Assembly: GCA_914767715.1 (NCBI GenBank) | Contig: OU612069.1 | Span: 22,505,387 to 22,569,386, forward strand | Reading direction: 5' to 3' | Length of the DNA stretch: 64,000 bases | From: Membranipora membranacea | Lineage: Eukaryota > Bryozoa > Gymnolaemata > Cheilostomatida > Membraniporidae | Shown here: positions 32,707-45,236 of the stretch, in pieces | Position numbering within the stretch: position 1 is the first letter of the stretch | Layout: each line of letters starts with the position of its first letter | Position numbers and translations under genes: made by a program | Notes under the pieces: model-generated | What the model was told of the DNA's origin: nothing | Databases searched by the model: none | The model's input: only the letters and a program-made list of their open reading frames with translations

Positions 32707-34522
32707 TTTCACAAAGCTGCATTGATCGAATCGTTTGGTCATTGTCAGCATGTCACCCTTGAAGCTTTCACCAAAATAAACTGCTGACAATAATTTTGCT
32801 AGGTTTAATTCTACATGCTAGCCTGTACTAAAGGTAATCCCACATTCTCATCTTAAATAAGGTAGTAAATAGTAAGTAAATATGGAAATGACACAATGTT
32901 GGCCTGGTTGAGTTATTGAATTCTAAATTATGCTTGATGAGATATGATGAACCTAGGCGTTTGACCACTCGCAGATGGATGCATTGTAGTTCAGTGTTTT
33001 GGAGGTTTGATACCAATTTCATAACAGGATTTTGGTTATGGAGTATAGCACACTGTAAATTTCTGAGAAAGTAATTTAGCAAAATTTTATTATTGTTATT
33101 TTTTAAAATTCTCTGTAAGCCTGATACCTTCTAACATCTCACATCTAAAGTTGATAGCCCGATAATGATCGATGACTTGTCAATGTAATGCAAGTCACCC
33201 GCAAGGGTAATATAATTCAAATTTGTAGGAATGTAGTGCAGAGTGTTATTCTAGCAAATTAAAACAGTAATGATTTGATTGATGTTTTCGTTTAGGCAGT
33301 TCTTACATCTAAGTTTGAAAACCCTGAAATGAGCAATGACTCGTCAAACCACCCTCCCCCTGCATCATGTAATGCAAGTCACCCGCAAGGGAAATATAAT
33401 TCAAATTTTTGGGAATGTAGTGCAGAGTGTTATTCTAGCAAATTAAAACAGTAATGATTTGATTGATGTTTTCGCTTAGGCAGTTCTTACATCTAAGTTT
33501 GAAATCCCGGAAATGAGCGATGACTCTCCCTCCCCCTGTGTCATGTAATGCAAGCGACCCGCAAAAGTAATTCTAATTTCTGAGAATTTCCTATAGCAGA
33601 TTTTTATTACTGCAAACAAAAAAAGTATCGATTCTGATTTGCTTGAAGTTTTCATCTAAGCAGTGTTTATTTTGTGTTTTGTTGGTTGTATATAAATCAA
33701 GCTGTTTGATTTGTTGTTGGAGCGTGTACATTTATTATGTGACCATTGTGTATATGTGATCAACTGTATATCAACTGATTATATCAACTGATTATAATTG
33801 TGATGCCCCTGCCTAATTTATACTATCGGCAGCAGCTAAATGAGCACGTGACTTAATTAGTGGTCACTGCACATGAGGACACAACAAGCAGTTCTTATAT
33901 CAAAAGGTTGATGGCTTGGAAATGATGGATGAATCGGTAAGCTTTAACCCCCACAACGCCCCATCTGTTATGCAATAAATCCTCAGTGTTACAATATGGA
34001 GCACATGATACGTTACAACCTGTTACCCTGTTTCATAACTAAAATTGGTATGTATTAAATTGATCTGAGATATACTACAGTTTTTTCCTGGTTAGGGTGC
34101 AAAGCTTTCTCATGCTCTATTCTATGCTGATACAACATTTTCTTGTTATCACAGTTCAAACATTGTGAAAATGCATTAAAATTATCAATGCGTGTATGTA
34201 CACAGCCCATAGCCGTGCTGTAATCGTTGTAACTAAATTAAATCCCCCTTGCACAGTAAATAGATACGTGAGGTGGTATGAGGAAATTTTGCTATTATTT
34301 TCCCTAATGGTTTAATCATAGTCTATTTTTAGCTTGATTCCTGCTTCTGTTGATAATTAAGGTTAAAAACTCGCCCTGGAGAATCTGACATTTAAACCTA
34401 TCATGTCAAATTGACATATTACGATTGGGTAATAATCCTTTTCAGAATCATAAGAACTTCTCCATCTATGATCTTGCTATTTTTATATCAGTAGGAATAT
34501 TTCCTACGGGTGGGGTTGGGGA

Positions 34523-34576
34523 TGGGGGGGGGGGGGGGGCGTCGCATGGTGGGCAAGAGTCTGGGGGGGGGGGGGG
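34523..34576. repeat. Poly-G tracts
   Basis: Two runs of more than ten G separated by about 20 bases. The block B counterpart at about 50,325-50,377 has shorter runs. Possible quadruplex-forming sequence, and an assembly-difficult spot. Confidence 0.8.
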
Positions 34577-35403
34577 CTCAGACTATATGAATACCAAATC
34601 TGTAGTTTATCGTATAATCTGTTTAAGGGTAGATGGGTAGTTCACAATTCGATATCCATTCCTGACTTCTGACGATAAAATAAATTAGTTTAGAACTTAC
34701 TGAAGTACATTGTTTGTTTAAAAAACTGCAATGAGCCCAATACCACTGATAAAATGTAAAGACAATTAAAAAAAAAACACAGTTTTATAAAAGTTTCAAA
34801 CAGCAGAGAAATTCTAACACCATCATTTTGATATGTCCTTGACACTATTACCAAGTAGAATGAATTACACCACATGATTATCTCCCTCCCAGCCAGGTTT
34901 GGCCAAGTGGTGGACCTGCTTGAGTAGGGAGGCAGTGAAAAGAGGTCGGTCGTGATTGGGACCTGAGTTGAAAGACTCAAACTAAATTATCTATAAAAAT
35001 CATCTACATGTTTTTGCCATAACTGGAATGAGAGAAAAAACATGTCTCTAATGATGTCTCAGAGGAACAGAGTCTATTTTAATCTTTGCCACACTTTTCC
35101 TATCCACGCGATCGTCAATTTTTTAGAACATGGGAGATTGGAGAACTCCAAAAGCAGACAAACTCATATCTCCCTCGTTTTATGATTACTTGATTTAAAT
35201 CAAAGACAACGTGCCAAGACAATCAGATTTTCAGGAAAGGGGAAGCAACTCCAAATTTGCTCATTGATGAATATAATTTCCGCTCAGGTTAATGGGGACA
35301 GTCAGGGTCCTCTGATATATAAGTTCCTTTTAAAGGCATTTTGTATTAAATGTCTAGTACATAAAGACTGAATTAATCATAAAAACTGACACGAAAACAA
35401 CTC

Positions 35404-37345
35404 ACCCACAATGCAACTCCAACCTTGAATTCCCAAAAAGATCAGGCCATCGTCATTCATTCATTATTGACCTGGTCCAAACTTTCAGAAAACACCAAAC
35501 GAAACAGTGGATACTGGTTAATGTGGATGTTGGTGATATCGTAGCAAGATCATATTTGATCAGTGTGTGTGTTGGGTATCCTGATTTAGAATACCACTGT
35601 AGCATACTGACTACTGAGCTCTGTGCGCAAGGTGTGCTATGACCTGCCCACCTGCAAACTGGTAGCGAAAAATGACGCTGATTACGTCGGCCTCTTACTC
35701 TCAACCTTTTGACTACGACAGACCTTGCGATCTGAGCCAAAATTTATGGGTACTATCAGTGATGATTATAATAAAGAGGAGAAAAATCCCGATTTGACAT
35801 GAAAATATAAGCAAAAATTGCAGAGCATTAATTCCGACCACTCTTTTTGGTACATATCTTATCAATGGATGAATAATTAGACATCACAACCAATCAGCGC
35901 AAACAATAATACAATTACATGACTCATACATTGATGAGCCTATTTGCCTGTTACAGCTCACAAGATGGCCATACTATCCGAGCCTTATCTCCGTTTGTGT
36001 TTTGATATTATTTGTTATGGATAACCGTACAACAGACAATCTCAAACTGGAGTCAAACAATAGTCAGTAAGTCACTGACTCTCGAATTAGCAGAGTATGA
36101 ACAAAGAATAATGGTGACAACCATCATCATAACAAGATGTAGACTGGCTGAATCACAAACTTATGTGGTGAGAACTAAATACTCACTTGAACCACATGCT
36201 GGTTAATCCAGGGGCGTATATTCTAAAAAAATTCACTCACTGACTTTTTAGAGATGAGCATAATGATCGGGCGCAGCCCGATCCACACGCCGTAAGCGTG
36301 GCGGGGAGGGTATGGGAGGGGCGCTTAAGCGCCCTCCCACCATGGAAATTTTTGCATATCGGTAGCAAAATAGTGCAAGCAGAGAGGTGAGCACTGAGCT
36401 GTTGGGTACTTTCAGAAAACAACTCAATAGCAGTAGAAGATTACGGTAAAAATGCTCCAGTTATAAAGCACCCAATTATAAAAAAATGACCTGGATGGGA
36501 TTCGAACCCGCAACAATTTTATTAACAGTGATTATTACGTAGAGCTACGCACTGAGCTACGCACTGAGCTATTCAGCCATTCACGGAAATCCGTGGGCCG
36601 TGAGTGATAATATATGCCACTGGGTTAATCCCATCAGGTAATTTGATGGCAGTAACTCAGCTGAGTGAACTTGGTTGAGTTGCTGATATTGCCCTGTGTC
36701 TACTTATTTTAGCGTACATGGGGTGTTCTTGTTTATTTTACACCCAGCACGAGAGGACAGATATAGAAAATCTATCACCAAAATAAATTTTTTTTCCTTT
36801 GTGTAACCTCAGATAACCTTTGAGGGAGGTACTATTTTGTATTTGATGTCAAAATTAGCAAAAGTGTTGAGTGAAGCAGGGAGAATATCCGCAGCATAAA
36901 CAAAAAACCACTCGGTGCCATTAGAGTCAGCCAAATAATTTGTTTAACAGCATCAAAGCATTAAAAAAAATTGTTTTTTAATCTCCATTTCTAAACTTCC
37001 ATAGCTCGATTGCTTCAATGATACACAGTATCATGGTAACAAATAATACATATTGACCCTGCAGACAAGGTATAACCGGGTCAAAAATAATCTGTATGTA
37101 GGATAAGTGAAAAAATACCTGTTTTTGTGCCAATATTTCTGTTTGAAAAAAAGACAATTGTAGTGAAATAGCTCAGCAATCTGTGGGTTTGATCTGTACG
37201 ACTATGTAGCTGAATTCATCTCCCAGTGGCTATGCATATCTTTGTGAAGCAGGCTTTTAGAGGTAGCAAGACAGCATGATTCATATATAACACAATGGCG
37301 AAATAAATAGAGGTGCTGTACCCCGGTGTTATAAAAAAAGGGACA
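35404..37345 (+). repeat. Diverged 1.9-kb unit U1
   Basis: Begins CCCACAATGCAACTCCA. It shares an order of motifs with the next unit: GACTACTGAGCTCTGTG, ATGAATAATTAGACATCAC, GTTATGGATAACC, CATAACAAGATG, GATGGCAGTAACTCAGC, CACCCAGCA. The frames it contains (for example IARSVVVKRLRVRG on the minus strand) recur inverted at 42.8 kb and look repeat-derived. Confidence 0.65.
36209..36622. mobile_element. hAT-type non-autonomous element, 414 bp
   Basis: Present in block A and absent from the same site in B. Terminal inverted repeats CAGGGGCGTATATT / CAGTGGCATATATT and an 8-bp duplication GGTTAATC (36201-36208, 36623-36630) are the hAT signature. Inside are three strong hairpins at 36,268-36,340 (GATCGGGC-GCA-GCCCGATC and GGGAGGGGCGCTTAAGCGCC among them). 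A tRNA-like stretch on the minus strand carries a B-box-like GGGTTCGAATCCC and A-box-like TAGCTCAGTGCGTAG. Confidence 0.85.
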
Positions 37346-39080
37346 TGACAACAACATACCCACAATGCAACTCCATCCTGAAATCCCCAGAAAGATCAGC
37401 CCATTGTCATCTATTCATTACTGACCTGGTCAAGCTTCAGAAAAATAAATTAATATCGTTGATGAAGATGATAGTTTGATGAATAGTTAACTGCTTAGAT
37501 TTAACCAGAGATACCCGGATTTTCGGGTTCAGCTCAGAGAACTCAGGGGATTTAAGAACATGAGCAAATAAATCAGATTTCCCCCATATTCCTCTTGGGT
37601 GAGGAATTCCAGAATATACAGTTGATTTAGTTTGATCTTGCTGCATAAAAATGTAAACTGAAGATGTCACCCTAAATACCAATGGAATTAATCTGTAGAG
37701 CCCTATGTTGCACTCTAGGTTTTTTGTCCGGACATTGTTGAGAAAACTTGCAGATCCCCAAAAACCCAAAGGATGTTTTGTGCCTTTGTGTATTCGCAAA
37801 ACTCAGGATTTAAATCCTCCAGGGTTTAGAACTCTGATGTAGTTGATATCAACCCAAGAATATATCTGAACTATTGGAGATGCTGAGTTAGAATCCAGCT
37901 GCAGTTTACTGACTATTGAGCTCTGTGTTTCAGGTTTGCTCTGACCTGCCTGCAAACAGTGAGCATCAAATACGATGGCCATGCCCTGAAGGCACCTCTA
38001 TATATCAGCCTAAGGCTAAGATAAATCTTGCAATCTTGGCCAACATTTATTGGTATTTCCAGTGTCTGGGTGTAATACAGATTCTTCAAGAGGAGGAACC
38101 CCCGATCCGACATGAAAGCATACACAAAATTGTAAAGCATTAATTCCAGCCATTCTTTTTGATGCATATCACAGTGATTGATGAATAATTAGACATCACA
38201 ACCCCTCAGTGTTAACATGTTTAAATAACAAGACCAACACGTGACTGTTTCAGCGCACATGATCTATCAGATATCAAGTACTATCAGAACCTTATTTTAG
38301 TATGTGCTGTGAATTTGTTCGTTATGGATAACCACACAAAACAGTTTCAAACCAGAGCCAAACACTAGTAAGTAAGCCACTCATTCCATATTAACAGGGT
38401 TTGAACAAACTGGAAAGGTAACAACCATCATAACAAGATGCAGGCTGTCTGAATCAACAATTTATGAGGTGAGAAATAATTCACTTTTACCACATGATGG
38501 TAGATCCAATCAGATAATCTGATGGCAGTCACTCAGCCTAGCTGGGCGAACTTGGTTGTGTTGCTGATAATACTAATATTATCATTCCTTGTGTGTTGTT
38601 TTTATTGCACCCAGCATGAAACGGCAGAAATAGATCATCATCTATCTATCACCAAGATAAATTCTTTTTGCCATTGAGTAAATTTTGTCAGTGTAAACTC
38701 TGATATCCTTTGAGGGAGCTAGTATTTTGTTTTTGATGTAAAAAATGGCCTCAGTGTCGGGTATTTAGCAGGGTGAATATCCGCAGCAGTAAGCAAAAAC
38801 CGTTTGTGCCAAAACAGTCAGCAAAATAATTGCTTTAACATCATCAAAGCATTGCACAAGAGTTATAATCACCATTTTTAAACTTCCATAGCTCGGTTGC
38901 TTTCATGATACACAGTAGCATGGTACAAAATAATTCCTATCGATCCCGCGGACAAGGTGTGACCGGGTCAAAAATATTTAGTATATAAGATAAGACACAA
39001 GATACCTGTGGCTCTGCCAACATATATGATTGACATAAAATCGACCTTAGCAAAACAGATCAGCAAGATTTGGGTAGGGT
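37346..39080 (+). repeat. Diverged 1.9-kb unit U2
   Basis: A second copy of the unit, starting CCCACAATGCAACTCCATCC, with the same internal motif order. Its divergence from U1 is much larger than that between blocks A and B, so the tandem pair predates the block duplication. Confidence 0.6.
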
Positions 39081-39141
39081 CTGAAAGAAACTGTAGCTGA
39101 ATTCGTTGTTAATCTGCGCAATCAGATCATTATTATTTTGG

Positions 39142-39230
39142 GTAGGCAATATAACACAATCGTTAAGCTCGCTTGCTGTTCACTGCGAGGCGATTGGTGC
39201 CATAGGATTGGACAGTTCGAGTACCAGAGG
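39142..39230 (+). mobile_element. tRNA-like SINE fragment
   Basis: CGTTAAGCTCGCTTGCTGTT followed 40 bases on by AGTTCGAGTACC resembles A and B boxes of a tRNA-derived SINE. A second such stretch is near 39,465-39,525. Both recur in block B near 55,795 and 56,098. Confidence 0.35.
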
Positions 39231-39598
39231 GGGAGCTTTCAATGTAAATTGTTCCAGTCCCTAGCAACCTCCCATGTATACCTATCCTGTGGTGATGCAT
39301 TAAATAACCTATATTGAGAGAAAGCATCGCATAAGCGATTATGCTGGTATTTGAGCATAAAAAAGGGAATAGGCTGCATATTTACTAGTGGAGAATAGCG
39401 GGCTAGTTAATCAGCGCACTCAGCTAAATTTTATTTTGCGATGGCAAGATGGTACATTCAGTAAGCTACTAATTCACTACCAGGTTATTGGTGCCGCTGG
39501 AGTCAACTGTTCGAGTTCCAACAACATCCTGTGGTTATGAAATTTGAATACCGATATTAAGAGAAAGCATCGCATGAGCAATTATGCTGGTACTGCAG

Positions 39599-39604
39599 TA
39601 TAAA
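39599..39604 (+). promoter_or_regulatory. TATA box of secreted-peptide gene, copy A
   Basis: TATAAA lies 70 bases upstream of the A-copy ATG and about 60 upstream of the ancestral start position. The sequence between is conserved in block B. Confidence 0.6.
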
Positions 39605-39674
39605 ATAGTTTGTAAGGAACTGATTCACTCAAAACCTATACAGTTGTATCTCTTGCACCAACATAAACTGCAAG

Positions 39675-39720
39675 ATGATTATCATCACTATTGCAGCGTT
39701 ACTGATTCTTTCAGTTTCAG
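39675..39720 (+). CDS. Secreted four-Cys peptide gene A, exon 1
   Basis: A signal-peptide exon, MIIITIAALLILSVS, ending in phase 1. In block B the same exon starts four codons earlier. Here that codon (39663-39665) is ATA, so the first available Met is at 39675, leaving a shorter but still hydrophobic signal. The donor is GTGCGC where B has GTGAGC. Both changes could weaken expression of this copy. Confidence 0.7.
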
Positions 39721-40322
39721 GTGCGCATACATTTATTATTCTTCTTGAAACATTATTTATCAGCTGCTCTATAATTTTTATATTGCTGCTCATTGTTCTC
39801 CTTTCATACCACGAACCAGCTGTAACAGACACATCTAATTGACATTACCTCTTCAAACAATGGGATTTGGCAAATAAAAAACAGCCAATGGTAATGTGTA
39901 CTTAATTCATCAATGTAGCGTCATTTACTTAAATCCAGTTTGACTTGGGTTCTTGAATATAGAGACTGGCCATCACCATCCCATGACTTGGCCTGACTTT
40001 CATAACCTTCATGCAGGTCTTGTGAAAATTTTTAACAAGGTCATTTTTCCAACTAGGCCATGGCCTATTTATGTTGATGGGTTTGTACAAAGAAGAGTAG
40101 CAACATTTCAGCGATTTAGGGTTTAATAAACGAAGTCAGAGATCTCAAAATATCAATAAAAATTTAGAAATGTTTTTTTTTAAATCAAACATTATTTTTT
40201 GCTCATAACACGTGGATAGGCTCTCATCGGCATGTTTGGTTCACTGATAGTGTCTGTATTCTTTGAATTTCTGTCTAAAGAAAAAATCTAACTGCAAATT
40301 CACTTGTACTTTGATTTTACAG

Positions 40323-40388
40323 CTGGCATGACAACAAACGTGGCTGGAGCGGAAAGATGTAATACATTTTGGACTGATGAAAATTTAT
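40323..40388 (+). CDS. Secreted four-Cys peptide gene A, exon 2
   Basis: A 66-nt exon, phase 1-1, acceptor TGATTTTACAG, donor GTAAGT. Encodes AGMTTNVAGAERCNTFWTDE and NL, with the first Cys and the likely signal-cleavage region. Identical to the block B exon at every base. Confidence 0.8.
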
Positions 40389-40565
40389 GTAAGTTTCTTC
40401 ATATCATATTATAAAAAGTCCGATTGAATAAAACATTCTTACATTTTTCGTAATACACCTTCATGTATCATCAAAATATTATTGGTAGATCGGTATCGAC
40501 ACGCTATGTAGTGCAGCTTAATTGTATATATATTTTTCTAAGCCTATTTTGTATCCATTCACTAG

Positions 40566-40714
40566 GTCACAATGCAGTGGTATTTTACTCCTTAGTCCCA
40601 GTCCAAGAGAGGATTAACACATGTAAAGATGACGTCGAAAAGAACTGTAACCATTGGCCTGAAGACACCATCCAGATAGGAGAAGAATTAAAAATTAAAA
40701 TCAGTGGAGTCTAA
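40566..40714 (+). CDS. Secreted four-Cys peptide gene A, exon 3
   Basis: 149 nt from TTCACTAG to TAA at 40712-40714, phase 1 in. Contains the second to fourth Cys. The spacing over the gene is C-x9-C-x18-C-x7-C. The end is acidic and hydrophilic (IQIGEELKIKISGV). The whole product is about 86 residues, secreted. I do not recognise the family, and its function is unknown. Identical to the block B exon. Confidence 0.8.
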
Positions 40715-40724
40715 TTCTGATTTT

Positions 40725-40730
40725 AATAAA
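40725..40730 (+). terminator. Polyadenylation signal, peptide gene A
   Basis: AATAAA 10 bases after the stop codon, kept in block B (57365-57370). Confidence 0.6.
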
Positions 40731-41910
40731 GAAATACATATGCCAATATGAGATAATATAAAAATAATTTAATATCCATTCTACTTTCATGGAAGTATTT
40801 TGTTGCCAGGTTGTCAGGCAGGGATCTCAATACAACCAATATCATGCGAAGGAATCATTCACATGCTCAAGAAAGTTTTCATTGGGTTCGGACAAATGGC
40901 AGCCGCTCGGCAGCTTATCAAATACAGTCTAGACGCATCCTAGAAAACATTCCTCTGTTGATGATGGGTTAAGATAATATCGTTACCTCCCGCATGATTA
41001 TTTGTACAATTCATACTGATTTCTTTACCATTGGCTTTCAAATTTTGCATTTGATGGCAACAGATTTTCTTTTGGAAGGATTCCTTCCATCTAGCTCTAA
41101 AACCTTTTTTATAGACAAACATCTATTATGTTATCACAGCGATCAATTTAGACAAAAACTTATTTTTAACTCTTCCAGTACAGATACGCTCATCAACCGA
41201 ACTTACTCATTTTAAACAACTACTATTGAAGCATTTTCAGTCTCGTTAATTTTCATGACTAGTGTATACTTTGTCTCTCCGATTGGGGGCCTTTAATGTT
41301 CTAGTGTGTAAGCAAATCAGTGTCAAGCGCAAACCAACAGGAACATGCGTCCTGCAGGTGCAGTAGTAAATCATTTAATAAAAGTAACACCCAGCATAGC
41401 AGAAAGCAGATGATGTGGTGAGAACTGATTAATTCACTTTCACCACATCCTGGTAGATGACATCATGTAATCTGATGGTAGTAACTCAGCCGAGTGATTT
41501 TATTGAGTTGCTGATATTACTCATTTTACCATTCACTATTTTTCTTGCACCCAGCATAAATTTACAGAAAATAATATTTAGTCGCACACTTCAGTTTGGT
41601 AATCTATGATAACGTTTCATTCAGATAGTTTCAGTATTAGTTCTTAAAATAAGTGTAAGTGTCGAGTATAGTAGGGTGAGATTGCATCATCTCGCCATCC
41701 TGAAAAAAGGCAAGACCAGATCGACAAGCCAGGTATTCACCATTGTAGAAATGCATTCAAATCCCAGCACAAGCTCATACCCACCATTGCCACCCTATCA
41801 ACACAGTAATGCCAATGAGTCAGATGCATTTATGACAATTGATAACGACATGTCATCAGGAGATGAACCGAGCTACATATAATATCAAATCTGTATCTCG
41901 GTGCACAAAC

Positions 41911-42033
41911 ATGAACAGTAAGCTAATTATCATCACCATCATGGCATTACTAATAATTTCAGTTGCGGTTAAGGCTAAACTTCATAAATTACTGGAAATA
42001 TTATCTCTATGCTGCAGCTACTACCCCTGCTAA
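41911..42033 (+). pseudogene. Orphan signal-peptide exon related to the peptide family, block A
   Basis: MNSKLIIITIMALLIISVA aligns with exon 1 of the secreted-peptide gene, and the following bases align with the start of its intron 1. The donor-like GTTAAG is poor and shifts the phase to 0, and no exons 2-3 follow before an inverted repeat begins. Read without splicing it gives a short frame ending at 42033 with a CC motif. Best seen as a truncated duplicate, though a short secreted peptide is possible. Confidence 0.6.
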
Positions 42034-42049
42034 ACTCGACACTATTACT

Positions 42050-42960
42050 AATTTATAGAACTAATATTGGAACTTGCTTCATCAAAGGTTGTCGGAGGCT
42101 GAACTTCAGAGAAGCATTTTTTTTGGCGTGACAAAATATCTATTTTTGCATGCTATCATGCTGGGTGCAAAAAATAAAAACATGACATGACCTTTAACAT
42201 GAGTTATAAAGAGTAACATCAGCAACTCAACCAAGTTGACTTAACCAAGTTACAGCCATCAGATTACCTGATGTCATCCACCAGCATGTGGTTAAAGTGA
42301 ATTAATTATTTCTCACCACATAAGTTGGTACTTCACACAATCTGCTCCTTGTTATGATGGTTGTTACCTTTCTCTGTTGTTTAAACACTGCTACTTCAGG
42401 AATGAGTGCCTTACTGACAAGTGTAGGACTCTAGTTTGTTTGTTTGTTGTGTGGTTATCCATTATGAATAAATCTAAAGAATATTCTGAAATAAGTCTCT
42501 TGTGATCTGAAACAGGTAAATATCCTCACATTGGTCCCATAATGCTAGTTTGTTAACACTGAGTGGCCATGATGTCTTATCATGTACCAATTTGCTGCGG
42601 TTGTACAGCAAAAGAAGCACTTCTGCTTTGGCATTTCGAGTAAATGTGTCTGTGAAAATATGCTGCTTGAAACTACTTCCTGTTGGCAGAAAGTTGGCTC
42701 ATATATGAACCTACAAAGAGCTTACTCCTTTATTAAATCCAGACAGATATATAGCATACCCATAATGTGGATTGAAATCGCAAGGTCTGTCTCAGTTCAG
42801 AGGCTGAGAAATAAATATGGTCTTATGCAAGGTATAGGTTCTATGAGCCAAAGTGACTTGGACCAATGTTGGTTTGGTTTACTTCGGCCAGCATATTTTA
42901 TGAAGACAAGGAACTTTCAGCAGACCCAACAAACCCCTTAACATGTTAATGATCACTATG
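42050..42960 (-). repeat. Inverted copy of the 1.9-kb unit
   Basis: Read on the minus strand it follows the motif order of U1/U2: CTTGCGATT, GACATCA, ACTCAGTGTTAAC, CATAATGGATAACCAC, CATCATAACAAGGAG, GTGAGAAATAATTAATTC, GATGGCTGTAACT, GCACCCAGCATGA. The peptide gene and orphan exon therefore lie between oppositely oriented copies. The 119- and 104-codon plus-strand frames at 42.58 and 59.24 kb fall in this repeat. Confidence 0.6.
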
Positions 42961-43193
42961 CTGAGCAACTCAATGAAGTGGGTAAGTGTCAAAAAGATTG
43001 TTATACCTGAAATCAACCAGTACGTGGTCCACAGTCTAAACCGCTGTGGTTCCCATTTAGAATTGATCTAGTCGCAGTACATACATCTATTGTGACCCTC
43101 TCCCCTCCGAATATACTGAGAGCTGTAGGAAATGAGCACACTGCATGCTCGAAACTGGGGAAGCATACTAATATGAATCATGGGTAGTTTCCT

Positions 43194-44273
43194 TTGTGTG
43201 ATGAAATAGATATATCTGTCTTTTCGTTTTAGTTGCAAAAACAAGAACACAATAAAATGAGTAAAGAGAAGTGATTAATATCAACTACTCAACAAAGTTC
43301 ACTCGGCAGAGATAACAAGACGCGGTAAAAGTGAATATTTATTTATACCCACAAAATTGGCACTACACACAACCTGCTATCTGCTATTCTGTTCTTTTTC
43401 TTGAATACTGGTACTGCAGGTTATCATCGGCTAGCGCAGTCTCTTGATTGCTAATATGCTGGAACATAGACATCAAAAAATAGATGTTGCCTTGTATTTG
43501 TGGTTTTTTTATTCCTTTGCAGCAATTTATTTTTCTTTAATGTACAATGTTGATTATGTTTGCAATTTTTCAATTGCAGTTTGAGTTCGAGTTCAATGTG
43601 CAGATTTGCAAATATTGCATAATTACTGCAGAACTAGCTGCCAGACTGAAGATGCTACGCATGAATACTTGTTGTTTATTAAACCATTTCTGTGCCAATA
43701 TACATTCTTCAGCTATTTTTTCTGCTTTGGCTTCGTTTATGCCTTAAGATGGTCTGGTTGTGTCTTGATAGTGTCAAGTGAACAGCTACCAGGACTATTT
43801 TACAGAAGGTCATTTATGAAGAAATGCTGGTGTTTATAAAATCTTCATTAATTTATCTTTGGACAGAGCTATATTGTAAAAATAGATGATAAGCAACGGA
43901 CCTTCTTTCTAACAAAATTTTCAGAAGTCAATGTAGAACACTGTATTTAGACCTAACCTATGTAGGTCCTAAAAACATGCCAAATCATTTTTCCATTCTA
44001 TTATGAATCATTTTAATGATCTCCGATCTCATTAAGGCCAGAAGCAGCTATAGCATAAGTTGTTATGGCACGGACAATATTTGATGGCAGGATATTGATC
44101 ACGTTTTATACTTCATTGGTGTATGTTCTGTAAAATTCACTGGGTGTACCCAGTTGTAGTGGTCATATTTAGAAATTAAAAGGTGTTTTGTTTTGGCATT
44201 ATATGTGTGGGGAAATAACTCCTATTCTGTGTAATGTAACTAATCTAATCATCAGGGAATTCCAGGTTGAAAA
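43194..44273. other. Sequence between block A and the inverted-repeat element
   Basis: 43,194-43,430 repeats motifs of the inverted unit and matches 63,890-64,000 (GTTTTAGTTGCA, AACAAGA, CACAATAAAATGAG). The rest shows no recognised gene. Confidence 0.45.
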
Positions 44274-44410
44274 TGCATTGTGGGATTTGTTGACGTGGCA
44301 ATTAATTCACGAAGTAAACTTGTAGAGAAGTCTGCTCGTATCAGACCAGCACAAATTGAAAAATTTCAATTGGAATATGTCAAACTTCTTATGGGGCTAG
44401 TATGATTTTG
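44274..44410 (+). repeat. Left arm of a 137-140-bp inverted repeat
   Basis: TGCATTGTGGGATTTGTTGA through GTAAACTTG, AGAAGTCTGCTCGT to CTAGTATGAT pairs with the reverse complement of 48,786-48,926. The arms bound about 4.65 kb, or about 1.34 kb once the LTR array is removed. Confidence 0.75.
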
Positions 44411-45120
44411 TATGGTCTTAAGACCACTGTCTTGGGGCAATTACCAACAACATTTTTGATGTTTCAATTGCCTCTTATGTCATTTTTCGGCTTGATATCT
44501 TTTGCATAACACATGAGCAAAGAGTTCAATGAGTGCCTCACTTTTCAGCAAAGAAACCCAACTGCCAGAGTCTGAAAACTTAGATATGCCAGCTTCGCAT
44601 ACTTTTCTAACATGCTAATGACATGATATGGGGATATGCGGTAGCGCTTTCTCTCACCAACCACCTCATGCAATGATAAAATATACACAATGTACTGTAG
44701 AACACAGGACTATAGTCTTAACTTGTGTCAACTGCATCAAACTCTTGACTTCCCACTAATCACAAATCAATGGTGTAAATATTTGGGATATGCAGTCGTG
44801 CTGCGGCTGACCTCTTCAACTGGGCACACACTTTTTTCCTACATCAAATTTGTCTCACGTCTAGGCTCCTCTTTGGCTTGTCTCATGGAGATGGAGTGCT
44901 TTTGCTGACCACCTTTTAAAATGATTTGATAGAATGTCTTGTTAAAATCATACATATAGTCGTCTTTCCTGCTGACCATATTAATCACTTAACATTCAAC
45001 TTACCTAACCGATTGTGAAGAAAATTGCAGGTATGCTGCCGCGCTGCCGCTGACATGATTCCTACGACTGGGTACACTAGACCATGTTTGGTCCATTTGC
45101 CTGCATTCCGAATGGCTTCC

Positions 45121-45156
45121 GATCCACTGGTCACGCCGCGGCGTGACCAGTGGATC
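45121..45156. repeat. Perfect 36-bp palindrome within a longer foldback
   Basis: GATCCACTGGTCACGCCG followed by its exact complement. The symmetry continues imperfectly for about 35 bases on each side (GCCTGCAT on the left, ATGCAGGC on the right). Confidence 0.9.
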
Positions 45157-45236
45157 GGGAGCAAAAGGCATGCAGGCAATTGGATAAAACTTGTTCTAGG
45201 TTACACACTTATTTCTTTACATTCAGCACGTCATTA

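Larger units (their letters stand above)
32707..43193. repeat. Segmental duplication, block A
   Basis: About 10.5 kb matching block B (48,928-60,496) in direct orientation, with many small substitutions and indels. It carries the same order of features as B: T-rich 5' part, G-run, two diverged 1.9-kb units, the secreted-peptide gene, the orphan signal exon and an inverted unit. Specific to A are a segment of about 220 bp near 33,670-33,890 and the hAT-type insert at 36,209-36,622. Confidence 0.9.

Noticed and set aside
40940-41215. Overlapping plus and minus frames downstream of the peptide gene, conserved in B
   Set aside because: No signal peptide, splice or composition support. Low divergence extends over the whole 3' flank.
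42582-42941. 119-codon frame conserved in both blocks as a possible gene
   Set aside because: It lies in an inverted copy of the dispersed 1.9-kb unit, and the reading differs at the end in block B because of the insertion. Conservation here only reflects the recent duplication.
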